Source of the DNA: Candidatus Poseidoniaceae archaeon | GTDB lineage: Archaea > Thermoplasmatota > Poseidoniia > Poseidoniales > Poseidoniaceae | Length of the DNA: 14,435 nucleotides | Assembly (NCBI GenBank): GCA_022425185.1 | Contig: JAKMFY010000118.1 | Location: 1 to 14,435 of the forward strand | Direction: 5' to 3' | In this document: piece after piece, positions 1 through 6,602 of the stretch | Position numbering within the stretch: position 1 is the stretch's first letter | Layout of the letters: the number at the start of each line of letters is the position of its first letter | The notes under the pieces: generated by a model | What the model was told of the DNA's origin: nothing | Databases searched by the model: none | The model's input: the letters and a program-made list of their open reading frames with translations, nothing else | Made by a program: the position numbers and the translations under genes

Positions 1-84
1 CAATAGTATTGATTTAATCGATAATTACAAAGTGTCCAATCAAACTTTGTTTCAAAGTGGGCTTCCCATGGATGGTGAATGAAA
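1..84. other. Intergenic sequence at left edge with short inverted repeats
   Basis: AT-rich stretch beyond the stop codon of the minus-strand transporter gene; no coding region can be supported here. It contains two mutually exclusive short inverted repeats: ACAAAGT at 27-33 can pair with ACTTTGT at 44-50, and ACTTTG at 44-49 can instead pair with CAAAGT at 53-58 across a 3-base loop. These sit just downstream of the transporter and could be part of its 3' end, or belong to whatever lies left of the window. Function unknown. Confidence 0.35.
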
Positions 85-1476
85 TTAACCGATCCATTTA
101 CCAGACTTTATTTGCTGAGCAATTTCACTTTCAGCATCGATTTTTTTCCCTTGATGAATAAAAATTGTTCGTGTTGCCAGTCTCTTTGCCTGTAGAACAT
201 TGTGTGTTGCAAAAAGAACACACCCTCCACGCTCCTTGAATTTGAGAACTTCCCTCTCAATTTTTTCAATAGATAGCCCATCAAGTTCGGACGTAAATTC
301 ATCGAGAATCAAAATTTTCCGGTTCATCGCTAGCGCTCTCAAAAAGACAAGCCTCTGCCTTTCCCCCCCAGACAATGTGTCTGTTCGCTGCCTCTCTTTA
401 TCTTCTAAACCACAAATAGTGGCCAATTCCTTACTAGAATTCGGTAAATGCTTGTGGACCATAATTGGTAATTGCAATTCCATAGCTACAGTATCCATTA
501 CCAGCGTTGGTTGTTGCGCAACATATGCAATATCACGGGCAATCCCCAGATCATCTCCTTCAAGACCGCAGATCCTTCGTAAAAGGGTTGATTTTCCAGA
601 GCCTGATTCACCCATCAAAGCAATGATTTCTCCTTGTTTGAGTTGAATAGAATATGAGTCTAAAATCTTAATTCCATTCTTTTGAACACTAAGATTATCT
701 AAACTATAATCAAAATTCTCAAACAAACCGAAGGCACGTTCATCTTCTCCAAAATCACCACGACCGAAGAAATGAATCCGCTGTAATAATTGTATAGCAA
801 ATGCAACAAGTAAAGACAAAACAAGAAGGACGCCGCCAAGTTGTAACGCAGCATCCATTTCTCCAATCGAAGTTTCAAGAACGACACTAGTCGTGAGGAC
901 ACGTGTCTTTCCAGCGATGTTTCCTCCAACCATCAGAACGGCCCCAACTTCTGCAATAGCACGTCCAAAACCTAGTAAAATTGCGTTAACAATACCTTTG
1001 CGAGCACAGTATATCTCAAGGAATATTCGCCTTCTTTTTTCTACATTCATAACGCGAAACACATCCCGCTTTTCCTCAGAGACTCGTTCTAAAGCACCCC
1101 ATGCAACGCCGAGAATGAGCGGAAAAATAAGTAGAGTTTGTGCAAAAATCATTCCTTCAATTGTGAACAACCAGTTGAGATCGGATAGTAAACCATCCTT
1201 GGAAAGAGCAAGATATACCATGACTCCGACGACTACAGGTGGCAAACCATACAAAGCTTGTACAACGACTCGTAGAATTTCCTTGCCTCGCCACGTTGTA
1301 TTTGCCAAAAGTAGGGCGAAGACAAGAGCGAATAGGGTGGCAATTAGGGTTGCAGTCCCGCTTGTGACCACGGTCCGTAAGACCACATCCCATATGCTTG
1401 AAGAAGAGACCACGGTATTCCCAAACGAGACAAACCTTTGAGGTTGGCGAACCGACCCACAGCCTGAACCACACAT
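85..1476 (-). CDS. TupB-TupC-like tungstate ABC importer, permease and ATPase fused in one chain
   Basis: Membrane importer predicted to take up tungstate (possibly molybdate). From the ATG at 1476 the product is 463 residues. The N-terminal part (about 30-235) is a TupB-type permease with several membrane spans, including the family-typical segments GLPPVVVG and, in the coupling region, GFGRAIAEVGAVLMVGGNI followed by TRVLTT. The C-terminal part (about 260-463) is an ABC ATPase with Walker A GESGSGKST, Q-loop VAQQP, signature LSGGERQR, Walker B ILILDE and the switch histidine in FATHN. Permease and ATPase are normally separate tupB and tupC genes, so the fusion is notable; the ATPase half, about 200 residues, is compact. 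No substrate-binding TupA is in the window; it may lie to the left. The reading frame is open back to a TTG at 1545, but that would overlap moeA, so 1476 is preferred. The head-to-head moeA supports a metal-oxyanion role. Substrate (W versus Mo) is inferred from similarity to TupB. Confidence 0.85.
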   Translation of the reverse strand: MCGSGCGSVRQPQRFVSFGNTVVSSSSIWDVVLRTVVTSGTATLIATLFALVFALLLANTTWRGKEILRVVVQALYGLPPVVVGVMVYLALSKDGLLSDLNWLFTIEGMIFAQTLLIFPLILGVAWGALERVSEEKRDVFRVMNVEKRRRIFLEIYCARKGIVNAILLGFGRAIAEVGAVLMVGGNIAGKTRVLTTSVVLETSIGEMDAALQLGGVLLVLSLLVAFAIQLLQRIHFFGRGDFGEDERAFGLFENFDYSLDNLSVQKNGIKILDSYSIQLKQGEIIALMGESGSGKSTLLRRICGLEGDDLGIARDIAYVAQQPTLVMDTVAMELQLPIMVHKHLPNSSKELATICGLEDKERQRTDTLSGGERQRLVFLRALAMNRKILILDEFTSELDGLSIEKIEREVLKFKERGGCVLFATHNVLQAKRLATRTIFIHQGKKIDAESEIAQQIKSGKWIG

Positions 1477-1479
1477 TGC

Positions 1480-1484
1480 GGAGG
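1480..1484 (+). promoter_or_regulatory. Ribosome binding site of moeA
   Basis: GGAGG lies 7 bases before the ATG at 1492 and fixes the moeA start. It occupies the 15-bp gap between the divergent start codons, so moeA has a leader at least this long, and its promoter must lie within the first codons of the opposite transporter gene. I see no convincing TATA box there. Confidence 0.7.
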
Positions 1485-1491
1485 CCGAAAA

Positions 1492-2697
1492 ATGTCCGAA
1501 ACCCCATACTACATTTCCCTCAATGACGCTATTGAGATAGCACAAATGTCACCAATCAATACTGAAATCGAAAAGGTATCTCTAGATGATGCACATGGGC
1601 GAATACTTGCTGTAGATCTGTCTTCAAAGGTCAATGATCCACCTTTTGATAATTCAGCAATGGATGGTTTTGCAGTACGTTTCGAGGATACGAATACAGC
1701 ACCAACAACCCTCTCAGTAATAGCAACCACTCAGGCTGCCGCTTCAGAAAATTCAATTTCAATTTCAATCGGTGAAGCTGTTCAAATTATGACTGGAGCT
1801 CCTTTACCCAATGGAGCAGATGCGATTATCCCCGTTGAAGCATGTACTGTTGATGGAGATTCAGTAACATTGAATCAACCATCAAAACCAAACTTCATTC
1901 GCCGCTGTGGAGAGAATATCAAGCAAGGAGTGGTCGGTCTCAAAAAAGGAAGTCACCTATCCCCCCAAGCAATCTCTATGTGTGCTACAATGGGTTATGC
2001 TCAGATTCCAGTTGTTAAGAGACTCAAGATAGGAATAATATCCACTGGCGATGAACTCAAATCTCCAGGAGAAACTCTTTCATTTGGAGAAATCTATGAA
2101 TCAAATTCATATGGGCTTTCAGGCCTTGTAAAGGCTCTTGGCCATATTCCTATACGATACCCTTCTGTTGTTGATTCATTGGATGATTTACGAATACAAT
2201 TCAATCAAGCCTCTTCGGAGTGCGACCTTTTCCTCACTTCTGGAGGTGTTTCTATGGGTGATTGGGACTTTGTTCGCAAAATCATGGAAGAAGAAGGAAA
2301 CATTGCTTTTTGGCGAGTACGTATTCGACCAGGCTCGCCACCACTCTTCGGCCACTGGAATGGAACTCCAATGTTTGGACTTCCAGGAAATCCAGTCAGC
2401 AGTCATGTTGTTTTTCGTATGCTTGTAACCCCTTATCTTCGAAATTCACTTCAAACATCATTCCCAATAGATCGTATTGTTCATGCCAAATTATTGACAG
2501 ATGTACGTTCAACAAATGATTGTCTCACCCTTCGAAGAGTAACGTTACGTTCGACAAAAGAAGGTTTCTTTGCTGAACAACCCAAACACCAAGGATCAGG
2601 AAACATCGATAGTTTATCTTCTGCAGATGGCCTTACCTTACTCCAACCAGGGCAATCGGGTAAAACAGGGGAATGGATTGAAGTGCTCTTGCTCTGA
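1492..2697 (+). CDS. moeA: Molybdopterin molybdenumtransferase (MoeA)
   Basis: Cytosolic enzyme that inserts molybdate or tungstate into adenylylated molybdopterin, the last common step of Mo/W cofactor synthesis. The 401 residues match the usual MoeA length (about 400-410). Visible family segments: DPPFDNSAMDGFAVR (49-63) with the conserved aspartate D58; IMTGAPLPNGADAIIPVE (99-116); the MPT-binding domain with ISTGDEL (183-189), SGGVSMGDWDF (250-260) and the GLPGNPVSS loop (296-304); then a C-terminal MoeA_C-like beta domain from about residue 325. The segment usually written KPGKP is RPGSP here (279-283), losing a commonly conserved lysine. GGAGG 7 bases upstream supports the start. It is divergent from the tungstate-type transporter and starts the plus-strand gene series. 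Whether the enzyme prefers W or Mo cannot be read from sequence. Confidence 0.95.
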   Translation: MSETPYYISLNDAIEIAQMSPINTEIEKVSLDDAHGRILAVDLSSKVNDPPFDNSAMDGFAVRFEDTNTAPTTLSVIATTQAAASENSISISIGEAVQIMTGAPLPNGADAIIPVEACTVDGDSVTLNQPSKPNFIRRCGENIKQGVVGLKKGSHLSPQAISMCATMGYAQIPVVKRLKIGIISTGDELKSPGETLSFGEIYESNSYGLSGLVKALGHIPIRYPSVVDSLDDLRIQFNQASSECDLFLTSGGVSMGDWDFVRKIMEEEGNIAFWRVRIRPGSPPLFGHWNGTPMFGLPGNPVSSHVVFRMLVTPYLRNSLQTSFPIDRIVHAKLLTDVRSTNDCLTLRRVTLRSTKEGFFAEQPKHQGSGNIDSLSSADGLTLLQPGQSGKTGEWIEVLLL

Positions 2698-2702
2698 GGT
2701 GA
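2696..2702 (+). promoter_or_regulatory. Ribosome binding site of the pseudouridine synthase, overlapping the moeA stop
   Basis: GAGGTGA begins inside the TGA stop of moeA (2695-2697) and precedes the ATG at 2707 by 4 bases. The overlap suggests the two genes share a transcript and supports this start. Confidence 0.6.
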
Positions 2703-2706
2703 ATGT

Positions 2707-3591
2707 ATGCGAGTAACCGTTTCAGAAGAAGGGACGTTACTCGACCATCTAAAAAAAATGCAGCCATCCACAAGTAACAATGTCTTGCGTAAAATGCTTA
2801 CAAGCCAACGCATTCAAGTTGATGAAAGTGTTATTCACAGAGCAAAACACATCGTTCAGATTGGTCAAGTTATCGAGATACTACCTCGACCAAAATTAAC
2901 CATCGAAGAGAAAAAAGAAGTTTCAGCAAAAGAACACGATTTGGACATTATCCACGAGGATGAACACATTCTGGTTGTCTCAAAACCAGCAGGACTTCTT
3001 TCAGTTGCGACCGATAGACTTGAGCCCGATACACTTCACAACAGGTGCGTTGAATATTGTAAAACAAATGATCGGAGAGGATGGTGTTTCATCGTCCATC
3101 GGTTAGATAAGGCTACTTCAGGCATCATGATTTTTGCAAAAAATGAAAACTCAAAACGATATCTTCAGGAACAATTCGCCGAACGACAGGTCCACCGAAA
3201 CTATGTTGCACTTGTCGAAGGTCTTGCAGAGAATGGAAATGCAACCCACCATCTTGTAGAGGACAAGACACTAAGAGTTCACATTTCTGAGGTTAAAACA
3301 AAGGAGAGTAAACTTGCTATAACCTCTTGGCAAGTTATGAAATCAAACGACATTGCCACACTCCTGCACATTCTTATCGAAACTGGAAGGCGCCACCAGA
3401 TTCGCGTCGCTTTAGCTGACCACGGCACTCCGGTCGTTGGTGACCGAATGCACGGTGCAGAAACCAACCTTCACGGAAGGATTTGTCTCCATGCAACAGC
3501 TCTTGAATTTCTTCATCCCTTCGACGATGAACCGGTTCGATTCGAATCGGAATATGATGTGGCGTGGAACCACGGATTGAAGAACCCTTGA
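2707..3591 (+). CDS. RluA-family RNA pseudouridine synthase with S4-like N-terminal domain
   Basis: Predicted to isomerise specific uridines in rRNA or tRNA to pseudouridine. The 294 residues contain an S4-like RNA-binding region (about 8-60), then the RluA catalytic domain: VVSKPAGLLSVATD (90-103), the catalytic motif HRLDKATSGIMIFAK (131-145) with D134 as the expected nucleophilic aspartate, and ETGRRHQIRVALADHGTPVVGD (225-246), the conserved region near the active site. Length and order fit the RluA/RluC/RluD group, but the RNA target cannot be assigned. It follows moeA by 9 bp and precedes uvrA by 21 bp. RluA-type enzymes are common in bacteria and eukaryotes and uncommon in archaea, so bacterial origin by transfer is a reasonable inference. 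Confidence 0.9.
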   Translation: MRVTVSEEGTLLDHLKKMQPSTSNNVLRKMLTSQRIQVDESVIHRAKHIVQIGQVIEILPRPKLTIEEKKEVSAKEHDLDIIHEDEHILVVSKPAGLLSVATDRLEPDTLHNRCVEYCKTNDRRGWCFIVHRLDKATSGIMIFAKNENSKRYLQEQFAERQVHRNYVALVEGLAENGNATHHLVEDKTLRVHISEVKTKESKLAITSWQVMKSNDIATLLHILIETGRRHQIRVALADHGTPVVGDRMHGAETNLHGRICLHATALEFLHPFDDEPVRFESEYDVAWNHGLKNP

Positions 3592-3612
3592 CAACACGCT
3601 ACCTTTGTTCCT

Positions 3613-6546
3613 ATGGCGGTGAATCACGAGTGGATAGAGGTGCGAGGTGCCCGCACACACAATCTACAGGACATCGATGTTAAGCTTCCAAGAGGAAAGT
3701 TCGTTGTTATTTCAGGCGTTTCAGGCTCAGGAAAATCAAGTTTAGCATTCGATACTCTTTACGCTGAAGGACAACGAAGGTACGTTGAATCACTCTCATC
3801 TTATGCGCGCCAATTCATTGGGCAAATGAAGAAAGCGGATTGTGACGGTATTGAGGGACTTTCACCAGCCATCTCGATTGACCAGAAACAAGGTTCACAC
3901 AATCCTAGATCTACAGTTGCAACCGTTACAGAGATCCAAGACTACCTTCGTCTTCTTTGGGCACGAATTGGAAAACCTCACTGCCCAGACTGCGGTCAAG
4001 AAGTAGCACGACGAACAGTACAAGAAATCGTTGATGATATCTTCTGGAATTATGAACAACACACCATTGCAGTTTGGAGTCCTGTTGTTCGTGCAAGAAA
4101 GGGAACTCATGTTGAATTATTTCGACAATTTGTTGAACAAGGATACATGCAAGGACGCGTCAATGGGCACGAAGTTGACTTCGAAAAACCACCGACACTC
4201 GACAAGAATATGCGTCATGATATTGACGTTCGAATCGATCGTTTCGTTCTCTCAAGAGAGCGACGTCAGCGAACAACAGAGAGCGTAGAAAATGCATTAC
4301 GTCTGGGAGGCGGGGCACTTGCAGTCACCAGTTTACGTGTTCCTTCAAAGCCTGAAACCCTCGAAGGAAATAATCGCCCAGTACACAACGAAGGCGACAC
4401 CGTCTCATGGTCAGAAGACTTTGCTTGCCCTGAACACGGGGCATTTATGCCTGAATTATCGCCCAGAGTTTTCTCATTCAATTCTCCATTGGGAGCCTGT
4501 CCCGATTGTCAAGGACTTGGAATTCAGAGACAATTTAATCCAGACTTGATCATTGATGATACACTTGCAGTATCGAATGGTTGTGTCTTACCATGGCGCC
4601 AGTCCATGTCCCCGGGATGGTATAAAAAATTGTTACAGCAAGTATGCGAACACTATGGCATATCGACAACAGTTCCGTTTGGCCTTCTCGATGAAGATTC
4701 GAAGGACATCCTCCTTCATGGTTCAGGCTCCACCATTATTCACTTCCACTTCGAATCAGACAATGGGTCAATCTACAAAATGAACCGTCCTTGGGATGGG
4801 ATTATTTCTCGGCTTGAGCGAACCTATTCAGAAACTTCTTCGGACCGAACTCGGAACCGCCTTATCGCTTGTATGACCGATCTTGATTGCCATGCTTGTA
4901 ACGGAGAGAAACTCAATCCAGCAGCTCGCTTCGTAACAGTTGGTGGCATCCGCCTTCCAGAAGTTAGTCGAAGTTCAGTTCACGAAGCATACCAACTCAT
5001 CAAAGCCTTCAATCCAGAAGCAGATGGGCCTCCTGAACAGTATGCAGATGTCTTAGAGCCGCTCAATGACCGTTCACTCTTCATTGGAAATGAAATCCTC
5101 AAAGAAATCGAAAACCGACTTGGCTTCTTAGATAGCGTGGGTCTTGATTACCTAACATTGGACCGTAAAGCAAACACTCTTTCTGGAGGAGAAAGCCAAC
5201 GTATACGATTAGCAACACAAATTGGGTCAAGGCTAACAGGAGTTATGTACGTCTTGGATGAACCTTCCATTGGACTCCATCAACGAGACAATGAACGTCT
5301 GTTGGAAACTTTACGTGAACTTACTTCACTAGGCAACACACTTCTTGTTGTTGAGCACGATGAAGATACTTTACGTCAAGCTGATTGGATTTGCGACCTA
5401 GGTCCTGGAGCTGGTCTTGAAGGAGGCAATATCGTTGCAAATGGAATACCAAGCAAGGTCATGAAAGCGAAGGATTCGGTTACTGGAGCATATCTTTCAG
5501 GAAGGCGCTCAATCAAAGTTCCAGAAAAAAGGCATAAACCTTCAAAGAAATGGCTCACGATTAAAGGTGCGGCACACAATAATTTGAGCAACATAGATGT
5601 CAAATTACCATTGGGTTGCTTTACATCCGTTACAGGTGTATCCGGCTCAGGAAAATCTTCTCTAATATCCGGAATCTTAGCACCATCGCTTCAACGATAC
5701 CTTCACAACAGCGAAAAACTTCCAGGGAAGCATAAAGAAATCAAAGGACTAGAACATGTCGATAAAGCCATCATAATTGACCAGTCTCCTATCGGTAGAA
5801 CTCCTCGTTCGAACGCAGCAACGTACACCAAAGTTTTTGACGAGATTAGAAAACTCTTCTCAAATACTACTTTGGCAAAGGAGCGAGGATACACTCCAGG
5901 AACCTTCAGTTTCAATGTAAAAGGTGGGCGTTGCGAAGCTTGTTCCGGGGCAGGATCGATTAAATTAGAAATGAATTTCTTACCCGATGTTTGGATTGAA
6001 TGCGATATCTGTAATGGTAAGCGGTACACAAGAGAATGTTTGGAAGTGACATGGAAAGGAAAGAACATCCATGATGTCTTACAAATGCCAGTCGGTGAGG
6101 CGGTAAAATTCTTCGAACATCACCGTAAAATCCACAGAACACTCGAGACGCTTCATTCAGTTGGCCTCTCCTACATTCGACTTGGCCAACCGGCAACAAC
6201 ATTGTCTGGCGGTGAAGCGCAGCGCGTTAAACTTGCAAGTGAATTACGCAGGCCTCCGCATAAACACACAGTATACATCCTAGACGAACCAACCACTGGA
6301 TTAGCATTTAGCGACGTTCAAATGCTCATCGACGTACTTCTCGAATTACGATCTAAAGGCCATACTGTAATCGTTATTGAGCATCATCTTGATGTTGTCA
6401 AATGCAGTGATCACGTCATAGATCTAGGCCCCGAAGGAGGCGATCGCGGTGGCCAGATTGTAACTGCAGGAACACCTGAAGAAGTGGCTAAGGAAACCAA
6501 TAGTTTCACCGGAAACTTCCTCAAAACACTTCTTTCTTCCCAGTGA
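3613..6546 (+). CDS. uvrA: Excinuclease ABC subunit A (UvrA)
   Basis: DNA damage-recognition ATPase of nucleotide excision repair; works as a dimer that loads UvrB. The 977 residues are slightly longer than the roughly 940 of bacterial UvrA. Two ABC modules are complete: Walker A GVSGSGKSS at 35-43 and 675-683, signatures LSGGESQR (523-530) and LSGGEAQR (864-871), Walker B MYVLDEP (545-551) and VYILDEP (887-893). The C-terminal zinc finger is intact (C774, C777, C797, C800). The first zinc module reads C272-x2-H275-x20-C296-x2-C299, with a histidine replacing one cysteine. Extra CxxC pairs occur at 124-127 and 426-429. No uvrB or uvrC is in the window. There is no clear Shine-Dalgarno before the ATG; the start is chosen because the family N-terminus (IEVRGARTHNL) begins 7 residues later. 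UvrA in mesophilic archaea is generally regarded as bacterial in origin. Confidence 0.97.
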   Translation: MAVNHEWIEVRGARTHNLQDIDVKLPRGKFVVISGVSGSGKSSLAFDTLYAEGQRRYVESLSSYARQFIGQMKKADCDGIEGLSPAISIDQKQGSHNPRSTVATVTEIQDYLRLLWARIGKPHCPDCGQEVARRTVQEIVDDIFWNYEQHTIAVWSPVVRARKGTHVELFRQFVEQGYMQGRVNGHEVDFEKPPTLDKNMRHDIDVRIDRFVLSRERRQRTTESVENALRLGGGALAVTSLRVPSKPETLEGNNRPVHNEGDTVSWSEDFACPEHGAFMPELSPRVFSFNSPLGACPDCQGLGIQRQFNPDLIIDDTLAVSNGCVLPWRQSMSPGWYKKLLQQVCEHYGISTTVPFGLLDEDSKDILLHGSGSTIIHFHFESDNGSIYKMNRPWDGIISRLERTYSETSSDRTRNRLIACMTDLDCHACNGEKLNPAARFVTVGGIRLPEVSRSSVHEAYQLIKAFNPEADGPPEQYADVLEPLNDRSLFIGNEILKEIENRLGFLDSVGLDYLTLDRKANTLSGGESQRIRLATQIGSRLTGVMYVLDEPSIGLHQRDNERLLETLRELTSLGNTLLVVEHDEDTLRQADWICDLGPGAGLEGGNIVANGIPSKVMKAKDSVTGAYLSGRRSIKVPEKRHKPSKKWLTIKGAAHNNLSNIDVKLPLGCFTSVTGVSGSGKSSLISGILAPSLQRYLHNSEKLPGKHKEIKGLEHVDKAIIIDQSPIGRTPRSNAATYTKVFDEIRKLFSNTTLAKERGYTPGTFSFNVKGGRCEACSGAGSIKLEMNFLPDVWIECDICNGKRYTRECLEVTWKGKNIHDVLQMPVGEAVKFFEHHRKIHRTLETLHSVGLSYIRLGQPATTLSGGEAQRVKLASELRRPPHKHTVYILDEPTTGLAFSDVQMLIDVLLELRSKGHTVIVIEHHLDVVKCSDHVIDLGPEGGDRGGQIVTAGTPEEVAKETNSFTGNFLKTLLSSQ

Positions 6547-6602
6547 AGCACTCCGTAGTGTTCAAAGAGCGTATGCGATGAACTCCGTTTGGGTCGGAAG
6601 CA
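6547..6602. other. uvrA-purL intergenic gap with imperfect hairpin
   Basis: 56-bp gap, the largest within the plus-strand gene series. It contains CACT-ccgt-AGTG (6549-6560), extendable to an imperfect stem with a bulged G using the flanking GAA and TTC. No T-run follows and no clear TATA box is seen, so a separate purL promoter cannot be claimed. A GGAAG sequence (6596-6600) lies close to the purL ATG and may help ribosome binding. Confidence 0.3.

Noticed and set aside
200..646. 148-residue plus-strand open frame opposite the ATPase domain
   Set aside because: It is antisense to the conserved ABC ATPase motifs and has no family features of its own.
893..1441. 182-residue open frame on the plus strand opposite the transporter
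   Set aside because: It lies wholly antisense to the TupB-like permease, has low-complexity Arg/Thr/Ser composition and no recognisable motif.
1477..1545. N-terminal extension of the transporter frame to a TTG at 1545
   Set aside because: It would overlap the first 54 bases of moeA, needs a TTG start, adds 23 residues without permease similarity, and an ATG is available at 1476.
1753..1772. Tandem TTTCAA repeats in moeA
   Set aside because: About three 6-base units encoding alternating Ser-Ile in a poorly conserved loop; compatible with ordinary coding sequence.
6549..6560. CACT-ccgt-AGTG hairpin as a terminator after uvrA
   Set aside because: The stem is short and imperfect when extended, and there is no T-run; recorded only as a note on the gap.
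6573..6602. Upstream in-frame ATG for purL at 6573
   Set aside because: A TGA stop follows after one codon, so it cannot start purL.
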